Source: Pseudomonadota bacterium (GTDB lineage Bacteria > Pseudomonadota > Alphaproteobacteria > Rhizobiales > Devosiaceae). From it: a DNA stretch of 49,745 nt. The first letter of the stretch is position 1, and each line of letters starts with the position of its first letter. The stretch is from positions 1-49,745 of the forward strand of contig JAEWLC010000058.1 of the NCBI GenBank assembly GCA_023393475.1, read 5' to 3'. Shown piece after piece: positions 24,642-32,991 of this stretch. A model generated the notes under the pieces. It did not search any database. It had not been told where the DNA came from and saw only the letters and a list, made by a program, of their open reading frames with translations. The position numbers and the translations under genes are program-made.

Positions 24642-25529
24642 CTACTCCGCCGCCATCGGCAGGTTGTCCCGCCCATCGAGGTTGCCCATCGAGGCGACGA
24701 TGTGGCTCGCGAGCGCATCGTAGATGCCGCCATAGGCGTGGCTGGCGCGCATGATGGCGATTTCGGCATCCCGCAAGCGGGGCAGGTCCTTGTCCTCGGC
24801 GATCACGCGCATGCCGGGCTGCAGCGCGCTTTCGGGCAGGAAGCCGACGGCGAGGTCGGTGAGGACGGCGCTGGCGATGGCCGTGGCGTTCGACGAGGTG
24901 TAGGCGATGCGAAAGTCGCGGCCGATGCGGTTCAGCACCTCCACCGCATTGTCCTTCCAGCAGCACACCTGGCCGCCGGCGATGGGGAGCGGTTCGGTGG
25001 CGAGAGCCTGGCCGCCATGGGAGGCGACCCAGAACATCCGCTCGGTGCGGAAAAGCTCGCCGTATTCGTGGTTGGTGCCCTGGGTGAAGACGACGAGGTC
25101 GTAGCGCCCCTTCTTCATGCCCTCGAGCAGTTCTTCCGACGGTTGGCAGCGCACGTCGACGACGATCTTCGGGTGCGTGCGCTGGAAGCTCGAGAGGATC
25201 ACCGGCAGCAGGCGCACCGCGTAGTCGTCGGGCACGCCGAACCGGATCGAACCCTTGAGGTCGCCGTCCGAGAATACGTCCATGATCTCGGCATTGATGC
25301 GCAGCATGCGCCGCGAACGCGAGTAGAGCGCCTGGCCGTGCTCGGTCAGCGTCACGCTGCGCCCGTCACGCGTCAGCAGCTCCTGACCCAGCCGCTCCTC
25401 GAGCCGCTTGATCTGCATGGAGACGGCCGACTGCGTCTTGTTCACCCGCCGCGCCGCCTCGGTGAAGCTGCCGCAATCGGCGATGGCGCAGAAGCTCTGC
25501 AACTGGTCGAGATCGAGCGGCGAAGTCAT
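24642..25529 (-). CDS. LysR-family transcriptional regulator (VtlR/LsrB-like)
   Basis: A 295-residue regulator. The N-terminal winged helix-turn-helix reads LDLDQLQSFCAIADCGSF with NKTQSAVSMQIKRLEERLG; the effector domain starts near residue 90 (GSIRFGVPDDYAVRLLPVIL). The N-terminus and effector domain resemble the LsrB/VtlR group of Rhizobiales, by memory of those sequences. In Brucella VtlR activates small DUF1127 genes, and here a DUF1127 gene is divergent. Several Cys residues (VRCQP, QVCCWKD) could be redox-active, which is inference. ATG 25529 follows GGGA. Confidence 0.9.
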   Translation of the reverse strand: MTSPLDLDQLQSFCAIADCGSFTEAARRVNKTQSAVSMQIKRLEERLGQELLTRDGRSVTLTEHGQALYSRSRRMLRINAEIMDVFSDGDLKGSIRFGVPDDYAVRLLPVILSSFQRTHPKIVVDVRCQPSEELLEGMKKGRYDLVVFTQGTNHEYGELFRTERMFWVASHGGQALATEPLPIAGGQVCCWKDNAVEVLNRIGRDFRIAYTSSNATAIASAVLTDLAVGFLPESALQPGMRVIAEDKDLPRLRDAEIAIMRASHAYGGIYDALASHIVASMGNLDGRDNLPMAAE

Positions 25530-25687
25530 TCGGCATCCCATCACGAATTTTGATGAAGTGAATGAAATCTATTTGTTGGACGAATGGAAGGCAAGAGCGC
25601 ATATCGCCTGTCATCGGCGATCAACGATGATTGCCAGCCCCCGCCGGCCTCCCCCTGTCCGGCACCGATGACTCAGGAGAATGACCA
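25530..25687. promoter_or_regulatory. Shared lysR / DUF1127 divergent regulatory region
   Basis: This 158-base, partly A/T-rich region separates the two divergent genes. ATTT (25547-25550) and AAAT (25565-25568) bracket TGATGAAGTGAATG, a dyad that may be the LysR box. ATCGCC and GGCGAT, around TGTCATC, form a second dyad near 25607-25622. The DUF1127 gene has AGGAG 8 bases before its ATG. Operator positions are proposals only. Confidence 0.4.
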
Positions 25688-25960
25688 ATGGTCCACTTGC
25701 TTTCGAGCGAGCGGCCGTCGCTGGCCGCCGCGTCTACCAGCCCCCTGCGCGCTTTTGCGAACTGGTTCGCCAAAGCCCGGGCTCGCCGCGCCCAGCGTGT
25801 CGCTCTCGAGTCGCTGCTCGAATACGACGTGCACCGCCTCGCCGACCTTGGCATCAATCGCCAGGACCTGTTCGAGGCGATCGACACTCCCAGCCAGCGC
25901 CCCGGCTATCAGCTGTCGAAGCGGCGTGCCGAGAGTTCCCGCAATTGGCTCAATCCCTGA
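25688..25960 (+). CDS. DUF1127 domain small protein
   Basis: A 90-residue basic protein whose middle contains the DUF1127/YjiS-type motif: ANWFAKARARRAQRVALESL followed by YDVHRLADLGINRQDLFEAI. Small Arg-rich DUF1127 proteins in Rhizobiales have been linked to phosphate, carbon and RNA metabolism and to growth. The start is ATG with a good AGGAG site. It is divergent from the LysR gene, which may control it, and is followed by a strong terminator. Confidence 0.9.
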   Translation: MVHLLSSERPSLAAASTSPLRAFANWFAKARARRAQRVALESLLEYDVHRLADLGINRQDLFEAIDTPSQRPGYQLSKRRAESSRNWLNP

Positions 25961-25998
25961 GCCTCCGCCTTGGCCCAATCCTCGATTGTGCCATCTCC

Positions 25999-26020
25999 GG
26001 GCCGGCCCACCCGCCGGCCC
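25999..26020 (+). other. Stable hairpin in the DUF1127 3' region
   Basis: GGGCCGGC-CCACCC-GCCGGCCC is an 8-bp perfect G/C stem between the DUF1127 stop and its terminator. With the terminator it gives the transcript a structured 3' end. Whether it is a separate small RNA is unknown. Confidence 0.5.
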
Positions 26021-26037
26021 ATGTTTCCTGATAAACT

Positions 26038-26063
26038 GCCGGGTCTTCGGACCCGGCTTTTTT
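26038..26063 (+). terminator. Rho-independent terminator after DUF1127
   Basis: GCCGGGTC-TTCG-GACCCGGC followed by TTTTTT: an 8-bp perfect stem, a stable UUCG-type tetraloop and six T residues. This is the clearest intrinsic terminator in the window. Confidence 0.93.
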
Positions 26064-26089
26064 GTTTGTGATCGGCCCCGGCCGCGCCG

Positions 26090-26794
26090 TTACCCGTTCG
26101 CGTCCAGCCGCTCGGCCACCAGTTCCTGCAGCCGCCAAAGGTGGGAATCGTAGATCCCCATCCGCTCGAGATGGGCGACGGTATTGTAGAGATACTCGAC
26201 CATCGATCCGCGCGTGCCGACCGCCTTGCTGAGCGCGTCGGCCACCTGTGCCTCGCTGAGGCCGGTAACATAGCGCCCGGAATTGCGGTCGATGCAGAAG
26301 GTGAACGCACGGATGGTGCCGTCCTCGGTCGCGACATTCACCCAGCGCGGCGGGAAAGGGGAGGGCTTGAGGCTCATCTCGCGCCGGCAGAGCTGCTCGA
26401 CAGCTTTGGCCTCGGCGCCTGGCGGCAGCCGGTAGAGCGCGCCCTTGCACGCACCACCGCGATCGAGTGCCAGCATCAGGCCCGGCGCGTTCTCCGAGCC
26501 GCGATGCCGAGTGTTCCAGCCGAGGCAGAAGGAGCGGTGCCAGCCACGCAACAGGCCGGTGCGAATCTCGACGAACTCGGTCGCCGGCTTCCAGATCAGC
26601 GAGCCATAGGCGAAGACCCAGGCCTGTCCCGATCCGTCACTGCCCGCGAGGATATCGCGCACGTAGCGCTGGTAGTCCTCGTCGGTCGATGCCTGGTAGC
26701 CCGGCATCACGATGCTGCCGGTGTCTGGCGGCACCAGCCGCGCCATGCGCGCCACATGGTCCTCGCTCAGGCGCATCGCACGCTTGGAGGCCAT
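26090..26794 (-). CDS. ChaC-type gamma-glutamylcyclotransferase
   Basis: Expected to cleave glutathione to 5-oxoproline and Cys-Gly in the cytoplasm. The 234-residue product has the ChaC signature AWVFAYGSLIWKP at about residues 58-70, WNTRHRGSENAPGLMLALD, and the GALYRLP strand; the catalytic Glu is probably in the CRREMS segment. The start is ATG 26794. It follows the IalB-family gene on the same strand with a 15-base gap, so it is likely co-transcribed. gshA lies 3.5 kb away. Confidence 0.92.
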   Translation of the reverse strand: MASKRAMRLSEDHVARMARLVPPDTGSIVMPGYQASTDEDYQRYVRDILAGSDGSGQAWVFAYGSLIWKPATEFVEIRTGLLRGWHRSFCLGWNTRHRGSENAPGLMLALDRGGACKGALYRLPPGAEAKAVEQLCRREMSLKPSPFPPRWVNVATEDGTIRAFTFCIDRNSGRYVTGLSEAQVADALSKAVGTRGSMVEYLYNTVAHLERMGIYDSHLWRLQELVAERLDANG

Positions 26795-26809
26795 CGCGCC
26801 GGTCCCTGC

Positions 26810-27313
26810 CTACGGCAGCTGCGCGAAACCGTCGCCGAATCCGGCCAGCGAGACCGGGATGCCGATGCCTTCCTCGGGCGTCTTGAACACGAAGAAGATC
26901 GCGCTCTTGCCGGTCGTCAGCTTGTTGATCAGCTCGTCGTCGAGCACGACCTCGGCCACGCAGCCATTCGGCAGGCAGCGGACGAAGGCGACGCGGCCGA
27001 TATTGGCGCCGTCGATATTGAGGCCGAGCCCGTTGGGCAGCAGCACGCCGAGCGGGGCGAGGACGCGCAGCAGCCGCGCCTGCTTGTCGGCGGTCTTCAG
27101 CACGATGACGCTGAGGCCCACATTGGGCTGGTCCTCGGCGGATACGTTCTGGATCAGGGCGCACTGCTCGAAGCTCGCGCCGGGCGGCGTGTCGCAGCTC
27201 ATCTGCCAGTCGCCGTACTGCGCCTTGACCACGCCCTGCGCAAGGGCCGGAGAGACGAGGCTCGCAGCGGCCATGCCTGCCACGACAAGTACCCTGAGCA
27301 TCTTGCCGATCAT
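26810..27313 (-). CDS. Invasion-associated locus B (IalB) family protein
   Basis: A 167-residue secreted protein with a signal peptide (about residues 1-25, ending SLVSPALAQ) and the IalB fold motifs YGDWQMSCDTPP, CALIQNVSAED, and paired Cys in VRCLPNGCVAEVVLDD. The family is named after Bartonella IalB but is widespread in free-living Rhizobiales, where the role is unclear. The start is ATG 27313; an ATG 12 bases downstream is possible. It is the first gene of a pair with chaC. Confidence 0.87.
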   Translation of the reverse strand: MIGKMLRVLVVAGMAAASLVSPALAQGVVKAQYGDWQMSCDTPPGASFEQCALIQNVSAEDQPNVGLSVIVLKTADKQARLLRVLAPLGVLLPNGLGLNIDGANIGRVAFVRCLPNGCVAEVVLDDELINKLTTGKSAIFFVFKTPEEGIGIPVSLAGFGDGFAQLP

Positions 27314-27672
27314 GGGCTGCACCAATCCAGTCTCTCTATATGTCTCATTGCGAATCCGCGTGGCGGCCGCTTCGCTACTGTAGTCGATGAGCCCCGGGCG
27401 CCTGTCAACTCGCCGGGCCCCGGGCTGCGGCGGGATACACGCCTTCCAATCAAGGCAAGGGTGAGGCGAGCACGCCGCAGCGCCTGCGGAGCGTTTTGAC
27501 GCACACGGCGGCGAGAGGCATGAATTGCCTTGGGATGGCCGATGTGGTTTAGACACATTCCAAGTTTCAGCGCTCCGAGGTTGAGTCGGGGCGGCGTTCG
27601 TCTATGCCGCGTTCCCCCTTCTCAACCCGCGCTCGAATTCCGGACCAGACCGATCTCAAGGGGGTTTCTTAG
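27314..27672. promoter_or_regulatory. Long divergent intergenic region upstream of the cox operon
   Basis: 359 bases without a gene, between the ialB start and coxB. It should hold the promoters of both transcripts. Visible features are a G/C dyad (AGCCCCGGGCG with CGCC-GGGCCCCGGGCT, about 27390-27427) and TTGACG at 27496, though the matching -10 (CATGAA, 17 bases later) is poor. An AAGGGGG stretch near 27658 precedes GTG 27673 and may be its ribosome site. No riboswitch was recognised. Confidence 0.45.
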
Positions 27673-28581
27673 GTGACCGGCAAACTACTGAGTTCGATAG
27701 GCTCGCTGGGAGCCGCTGCCCTCGCTTTTGCGCCTATGGGTGCAATGGCCTTGGAGCCGGGCAAGCCTGTCGATGGCCAGATTGGCCTGCAGCCCTCCGT
27801 GACTCCGATCATGGACTCGATTCATGCGTTCCATGACGGTCCGCTGCTGTGGACCTGCATCGTCATCGTGCTGCTGGTTCTGGCGCTGCTGATCGCGGTC
27901 ATGGTGCGTTTCAACGCGCGGTCGAACCCGACGCCCTCCAAGACGACCCACAACACCCTGATCGAAGTGGTCTGGACCGTGGTTCCGGTGCTGGTCCTCG
28001 TGATCATCGCCATCCCGTCCTTTGCCGTGCTGACCGACCAGCTGACCATCCCCGATGGCCAGCGCAAGTTCCTCGGCTCGAACATCTTCTCGCTCGGCAC
28101 CGAGCAGGTCCCGGCTCCCGAGCTCACCATCAAGGCCACCGGCCAGCAGTGGTACTGGGACTACGAGTATGTCGATCAGGGCAAGTCGATGACCTCGACC
28201 ATCCTCAGCGAAGAGGATCGCCTGGCCACGAAGCCGAGCCAGCCGCGTCTCCTCGCGGTGGACTACGAGCTGGTCGTCCCCGTCGACACCACCGTGCGCA
28301 TGCAGATTACCGCCGATCCGAGCGGCGTGATCCACGCCTTCGCGGTGCCGTCCTTCGGCATCAAGATCGACGCGGTGCCCGGCAAGCTCAATGAAACCTG
28401 GTTCAACGCCCGCAAGACCGGCCTCTACTTTGGCCAGTGCTCGGAACTGTGCGGCAAGGACCATGCTTTCATGCCCATCGCCATTCGCGTAGTGACCAAG
28501 GAAGAGTACGCTGCCTGGATGGCAGCCTACGAGGCCGGCTCGATCGACGACGCCAACGCCACCCTCCCGGCACTCAGCTAA
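27673..28581 (+). CDS. coxB: Cytochrome c oxidase subunit II
   Basis: The CuA-bearing subunit of the aa3 oxidase, which takes electrons from cytochrome c. The 302-residue product has an N-terminal signal (ending near GAMALEPG), two membrane helices (about residues 55-80 and 97-120), the aromatic GQQWYWDYEY region and the CuA site FGQCSELCGKDHAFMP, with the earlier His in VIHAFAVPSFG. The start is GTG 27673. It is the first gene of the cox operon. Confidence 0.97.
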   Translation: MTGKLLSSIGSLGAAALAFAPMGAMALEPGKPVDGQIGLQPSVTPIMDSIHAFHDGPLLWTCIVIVLLVLALLIAVMVRFNARSNPTPSKTTHNTLIEVVWTVVPVLVLVIIAIPSFAVLTDQLTIPDGQRKFLGSNIFSLGTEQVPAPELTIKATGQQWYWDYEYVDQGKSMTSTILSEEDRLATKPSQPRLLAVDYELVVPVDTTVRMQITADPSGVIHAFAVPSFGIKIDAVPGKLNETWFNARKTGLYFGQCSELCGKDHAFMPIAIRVVTKEEYAAWMAAYEAGSIDDANATLPALS

Positions 28582-28599
28582 GGACCCGCGCGCGGGTCC
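28582..28599. other. 18-bp perfect palindrome between coxB and coxA
   Basis: GGACCCGCGCGCGGGTCC starts one base after the coxB stop. As RNA it forms a stem with a minimal loop. There is no T tract, so it is not a classical terminator; it may protect the coxB 3' end or set subunit ratios in the polycistronic RNA. Confidence 0.5.
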
Positions 28600-28642
28600 A
28601 CTGGCCCAGCGCAGCGACGAATACAAAAAGGGATCGCTCTAA

Positions 28643-30340
28643 ATGGCCGATACTCACGCTCTGGAAGCCCATGACGCACCGCACGGCCATGCCGATGCGC
28701 ACGCCCATGGTCATCCGACCGGCTGGCGGCGTTACGTCTACTCTACCAACCACAAAGACATCGGTATCATGTACCTGGTGTTCTCCATCTTCGCGGGCGT
28801 GATTGGCGCTCTGCTCTCGGGCGTCATGCGCCTCGAGCTGATGGAGCCGGGTATCCAGATTTTCCACGGCCTTGCGGGCATGGTCTACGGTCTTGAGGCG
28901 GACTCCGCCCTCGATGCCGGCAAGCACATGTACAACGTGTTCACCACGGCCCACGCGCTGGTCATGGTGTTCTTCGTGGTCATGCCGGCGACGATGGGTG
29001 GCTTTGCCAACTACTTCGCCCCGCTGATGATCGGTGCTCCCGATACGGCGTTCCCGCGCATCAACAACATCGCGTTCTGGCTCCTGCCGTTCGCCTTCCT
29101 GCTGCTGATCATGTCCCTGTTCTTCGAGGGACCGGCCGGCGCGACCGGCTTCGGTGGCGGCTGGACGGCGTATCCGCCGCTCTCGACCTCGGGTCACCCG
29201 GGTCCGGCGATGGACTTCGCGATCTTCTCGCTGCACATCGCGGGCATCAGCTCGATCCTTGGTTCGATCAACCTGATCACCACGATCTTCAACATGCGCG
29301 CTCCGGGCATGACGCTGCACAAGATGCCGCTGTTCGCCTGGGCCGTGCTGGTCACCGCCTTCCTGCTGCTGCTGTCGCTCCCGGTCCTCGCCGGCGCGAT
29401 CACCATGCTGCTGACCGACCGTAACTTCGGCACCACCTTCTTCGCTCCCGAGGGCGGCGGTGATCCGATCCTGTTCCAGCACCTGTTCTGGTTCTTCGGT
29501 CACCCGGAAGTGTACATCATGATCCTGCCGGGCTTCGGCATGGTCAGCCACATCATCTCGACCTTCAGCCGCAAGCCGATCTTCGGCTACCTGGCGATGG
29601 TCTACGCCATGGTTGCCATCGGCGGCGTCGGCTTCATCGTGTGGGCTCACCACATGTACACGGTCGGCATGAGCCTCGACGTGCAGCGCTACTTCGTGGC
29701 GGCGACGATGGTCATCGCGGTGCCCACGGGCGTGAAGATCTTCAGCTGGATCGCCACCATGTGGGGCGGCTCCATCACCTTCCGCACGCCCATGCTGTGG
29801 GCCATCGGCTTCATCTTCCTGTTCACCGTTGGTGGTGTGACGGGTGTGGTACTCGCCAATGCCGGTGCCGACCGCGCCCTGCACGACACCTACTACGTGG
29901 TTGCGCACTTCCACTACGTGCTGTCACTGGGCGCCGTGTTCTCGATCTTTGCGGGCTGGTACTACTGGTACCCGAAGATGTTCGGCATCATGTACAACGA
30001 GAAGCTGGCCAATGCCCATTTCTGGATCACCTTCGTGGGCGTGAACCTGATCTTCTTCCCGCAGCACTTCCTCGGCCTTGCCGGCATGCCGCGCCGCTAC
30101 ATCGATTACCCCGATGCCTACGGCCTGTGGAACATGGTGTCGTCGATCGGCTACTACATCACCTTCGTCGGCCTGCTCGTGTTCCTCTACACGCTGTACG
30201 AAGCCGCTCGTAAGAAGCGCCCGGCTGCAGCCAACCCGTGGGGTGACGGTGCAACGACGCTGGAGTGGACGCTGACGTCGCCGCCGCCGTTCCACCAGTT
30301 CTCGACGCTGCCGCGCATCGACAGCAAGTCCGACCACTAA
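28643..30340 (+). CDS. coxA: Cytochrome c oxidase subunit I
   Basis: The catalytic subunit with heme a and the heme a3-CuB centre. The 565-residue product has 12 membrane helices and the canonical ligands: HALVMVFFVVMP (heme a His), HPEVYIMILPGFG (CuB His and cross-linked Tyr), WAHHMYTVGM (CuB His pair) and HDTYYVVAHFHYVLS (heme a3 and a). The N-terminus is His-rich (ALEAHDAPHGHADAHAHGH). The start is ATG 28643 about 60 bases after coxB. Confidence 0.98.
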   Translation: MADTHALEAHDAPHGHADAHAHGHPTGWRRYVYSTNHKDIGIMYLVFSIFAGVIGALLSGVMRLELMEPGIQIFHGLAGMVYGLEADSALDAGKHMYNVFTTAHALVMVFFVVMPATMGGFANYFAPLMIGAPDTAFPRINNIAFWLLPFAFLLLIMSLFFEGPAGATGFGGGWTAYPPLSTSGHPGPAMDFAIFSLHIAGISSILGSINLITTIFNMRAPGMTLHKMPLFAWAVLVTAFLLLLSLPVLAGAITMLLTDRNFGTTFFAPEGGGDPILFQHLFWFFGHPEVYIMILPGFGMVSHIISTFSRKPIFGYLAMVYAMVAIGGVGFIVWAHHMYTVGMSLDVQRYFVAATMVIAVPTGVKIFSWIATMWGGSITFRTPMLWAIGFIFLFTVGGVTGVVLANAGADRALHDTYYVVAHFHYVLSLGAVFSIFAGWYYWYPKMFGIMYNEKLANAHFWITFVGVNLIFFPQHFLGLAGMPRRYIDYPDAYGLWNMVSSIGYYITFVGLLVFLYTLYEAARKKRPAAANPWGDGATTLEWTLTSPPPFHQFSTLPRIDSKSDH

Positions 30341-30391
30341 CTCAGACTCCCGCTGGGCCTTCGGGTCCCGCGGCAAACAAGGCGAGAGACA

Positions 30392-31321
30392 TTGGCCTAC
30401 GTGCAACACAGTCATGACGTTCACACCCGCGCGCTGGAAGCGCGGGTGGAGGACTACGTGGCTCTGCTGAAGCCGCGGGTGATGTCTCTGGTCGTCTTCA
30501 CCGCCTTTGTCGGCCTGCTGCTCGCCCCCGGCGGCATCAACCCGTTCATCGGCGCCGTGGCGATCCTCTGCATCGCGCTGGGTGCGGGTGCCTCCGGCGC
30601 CCTCAACATGTGGTACGATTCCGATATCGACGCGGTGATGAGCCGTACCGCGAACCGCCCGATCCCGGCCGGACGCATCGAGCGCGACCACGCCCTCGGG
30701 CTTGGCCTCGTGCTCTCCGTCCTCTCGGTCTGCCTCCTCGGCCTCGCCACCAACTGGCTGGCGGCCGGGCTCCTGGCCTTCACCATCTTCTTTTACGCCG
30801 TGATCTACACGATGTGGCTGAAGCGCTCGACGCCGCAGAACATCGTCATCGGCGGCGCCGCCGGCGCCTTCCCGCCCATGGTGGGCTGGGCCGCCGTCAC
30901 CGGCACGATCAGCCTCGAGTCGGTCGTGCTGTTCCTCATTATCTTCCTCTGGACCCCGCCGCATTTCTGGGCGCTGGCGCTCTACAAGCAGTCCGACTAC
31001 GGCGCGGCGAACATTCCGATGCTCCCCAATGTCGCGGGCGAACAGGCCACCAAGGTCCAGATTCTCGTCTATTCCGTGCTGCTGGTTGCCTCGACGCTGA
31101 TCCCGAGCTTCACCGGCTTCATGGGGCCGATCTATTCTGCCGTCGCCGTGATCGCCGGCAGCGTGTTCGTCTGGTTCGCCTGGGCTCTGTTCCGCACCAC
31201 TGAAACGGTGCCGATGAAGAAGGCCGGCCGGTCCCTGTTCACCTACTCGCTGAGCTACCTGGCTGCGATCTTCTGCGCCCTCCTCGTCGACCATGCCGCG
31301 AGACTGATGGGATGGTTGTGA
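30392..31321 (+). CDS. ctaB: Protoheme IX farnesyltransferase (heme O synthase) CtaB
   Basis: Makes heme O, the precursor of heme A for the oxidase. The 309-residue, 8-9-helix membrane protein has the UbiA-superfamily motifs NMWYDSDIDAVMSRTANRPI and YTMWLKRSTPQNIVIGGAAG. The start TTG 30392 has GGCGAGAG upstream. It overlaps coxF by one base (TGATG), so the two are translationally coupled. Length is normal. Confidence 0.96.
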   Translation: MAYVQHSHDVHTRALEARVEDYVALLKPRVMSLVVFTAFVGLLLAPGGINPFIGAVAILCIALGAGASGALNMWYDSDIDAVMSRTANRPIPAGRIERDHALGLGLVLSVLSVCLLGLATNWLAAGLLAFTIFFYAVIYTMWLKRSTPQNIVIGGAAGAFPPMVGWAAVTGTISLESVVLFLIIFLWTPPHFWALALYKQSDYGAANIPMLPNVAGEQATKVQILVYSVLLVASTLIPSFTGFMGPIYSAVAVIAGSVFVWFAWALFRTTETVPMKKAGRSLFTYSLSYLAAIFCALLVDHAARLMGWL

Positions 31322-31491
31322 TGGCCGACAAGTCGAACTCCCCGGCGCCCCGCGACGAGGACGCCGAACTGGCTGCCCGCCGCCGCAAGCGCTCCATCGC
31401 GCTTGGCGCGGTCCTCGCCGCGCTGGTGCTGATCTTCTACCTGCTGACCATCTTCAAGATGGGCCCCGCCCTGTTCGATCGGTCGCTCTGA
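31321..31491 (+). CDS. coxF: CoxF-like small membrane protein (56 residues)
   Basis: A small open frame, from MADKSNSPAPRDEDAELAAR to FKMGPALFDRSL, with a basic RRRKR stretch and one membrane helix (IALGAVLAALVLIFYLLTIF). The ATG overlaps the ctaB stop and the TGA overlaps the ctaG start (TGATG at both ends), strong evidence that it is translated. Small single-helix CoxF-type genes occupy this position in alphaproteobacterial cox operons; it is presumably an assembly factor or small accessory protein. Confidence 0.88.
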   Translation: MADKSNSPAPRDEDAELAARRRKRSIALGAVLAALVLIFYLLTIFKMGPALFDRSL

Positions 31492-32027
31492 TGGCCAAGA
31501 ACGGCAATAACAAGCGCCTTGCGCTGACCTTGGCGCTGGTCGTAGCCGGCATGGGCGGCCTCGCCTATGCGGCTGTTCCGCTCTACGATGCGTTCTGCCG
31601 CATGACCGGGCTCGATGGGACCCCCCAGGTCTCGTCCGGCAACCCCAAGGGTGTGATCGACCGCCAGATGATGGTTCGCTTCGACTCCAATGTCGCGCAG
31701 AGCCTACCCTGGACCGTGACCGCCGCGAAGCCCGTGACCGACAAGGTCGGTTCGACCGAGACGGTGGTCTACACGGCAACCAACCATTCGGACCAGCCGA
31801 TCACCGGGCAGGCGATTTTCAACGTCACGCCCGAGACGACCGGTATCTTCTTCAACAAGATCGAGTGCTTCTGCTTCACCGAGCAGACTCTGCAACCCGG
31901 CGAGACGGTCGAAATGCCGATCGTGTTCTTCGTCGATCCCGACATTGCCGAGGACAAGACCCTCGACACCGTCCGGGAAATCACTTTGTCCTATACATTC
32001 TACGCTGTTGAGAGCGAGGGAAGCTGA
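31491..32027 (+). CDS. ctaG: Cytochrome c oxidase assembly protein CtaG (Cox11)
   Basis: Delivers copper to the CuB site of subunit I. The 178-residue product has one N-terminal membrane helix (about residues 10-28), then a periplasmic beta domain with the copper-binding IECFCF motif and the conserved YDAFCRMTGLDG segment just after the helix. The start is ATG 31491, sharing a base with the coxF stop. coxC follows 2 bases after its end. Confidence 0.96.
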   Translation: MAKNGNNKRLALTLALVVAGMGGLAYAAVPLYDAFCRMTGLDGTPQVSSGNPKGVIDRQMMVRFDSNVAQSLPWTVTAAKPVTDKVGSTETVVYTATNHSDQPITGQAIFNVTPETTGIFFNKIECFCFTEQTLQPGETVEMPIVFFVDPDIAEDKTLDTVREITLSYTFYAVESEGS

Positions 32028-32029
32028 CT

Positions 32030-32866
32030 ATGGCCGCGCACGCCAAGAACCACGACTACCACCTGGTAAGCCCGAGCCCCTGGCCGATCGTCATGTCGGT
32101 CTCGCTGTTCGTCATGGCGATCGGTGCGGTCCTGTTTTTCCATGAAATCCAGCCGCCGTGGCTGCTGCTCGCCGGCGTCGTGGGCGTGATCTACACCATG
32201 TATGCGTGGTGGTCGGACGTGATCAAGGAAGGCAAGGCCGGCGATCATACCCCGGTCGTGCAGATGCATCTGCGCTACGGCATGATGCTGTTGATCGCCT
32301 CCGAGGTGATGTTCTTCGTCGCCTGGTTCTGGGCCTATTTCGACGCCTTCTTCAACTTCGACGCGCATGAGCAGTATGCCCGTATCGAAGCCATGGGCAC
32401 GACCTGGCCGCCGCACGGCGTCGAGCTGTTCAACCCCTGGCACCTGCCGCTGTTCAACACCCTGATCCTGCTGACGTCGGGCACTGCCGTCACCTGGGCC
32501 CACCACGCTCTGCTCCACAAGGACAAGCGCGGCCTGGTCTGGGGCCTTGCCATCACCATTGCGCTCGGCGTGCTGTTCACGTTCGTCCAGGCGCTGGAAT
32601 ACTCGGAAGCGGCCTTCTCGTTCGACGGCAACATCTACGGCGCCGCCTTCTTCATGGCGACCGGCTTCCACGGCTTCCACGTAATCGTCGGTACGATCTT
32701 CCTGATCGTCTGCCTGATCCGCGCCATGCGCGACTCGTTCACCCCGCAGCATCACCTCGGCTTCGAATTCGCCGCCTGGTACTGGCACTTCGTGGACGTG
32801 GTCTGGCTGTTCCTGTTCGCCTCGATCTACGTCTGGGGCAGCTGGGGCGTGGCGCTCCACCACTGA
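32030..32866 (+). CDS. coxC: Cytochrome c oxidase subunit III
   Basis: The third core subunit of the aa3 oxidase. The 278-residue product has seven membrane helices, an N-terminal HDYHLVSPSPWPIVMSV, the RYGMMLLIASEVMFFVAWFW segment with its conserved Glu, and GFHGFHVIVGTIFL with HHLGFEFAAWYWHFVDVVWL near the C-terminus. The start is ATG 32030. A terminator follows at 32893. Confidence 0.97.
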   Translation: MAAHAKNHDYHLVSPSPWPIVMSVSLFVMAIGAVLFFHEIQPPWLLLAGVVGVIYTMYAWWSDVIKEGKAGDHTPVVQMHLRYGMMLLIASEVMFFVAWFWAYFDAFFNFDAHEQYARIEAMGTTWPPHGVELFNPWHLPLFNTLILLTSGTAVTWAHHALLHKDKRGLVWGLAITIALGVLFTFVQALEYSEAAFSFDGNIYGAAFFMATGFHGFHVIVGTIFLIVCLIRAMRDSFTPQHHLGFEFAAWYWHFVDVVWLFLFASIYVWGSWGVALHH

Positions 32867-32892
32867 GTGGATTGATCTCGATTTGTTGCAGA

Positions 32893-32921
32893 GGGCGCGG
32901 CACTAGCCGCGCCCTTTGTGT
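32893..32921 (+). terminator. Rho-independent terminator after coxC
   Basis: GGGCGCGGC-ACTA-GCCGCGCCC, a perfect 9-bp stem, followed by TTTGTGTT. It separates the cox core operon from DUF983-surf1, though partial read-through is likely because the T tract is interrupted. Confidence 0.8.
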
Positions 32922-32991
32922 TGTGGCCACGGGCATCCCCTGCGCCCGAATGCCCCCGCGACTCGCGCCCGCCCTGTGCTAAGAACCCGCC

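Noticed and set aside
27496..27524. TTGACG...CATGAA as the cox operon promoter
   Set aside because: The -35 fits, but the -10 is poor and there is no support for a start site; kept only as a remark.
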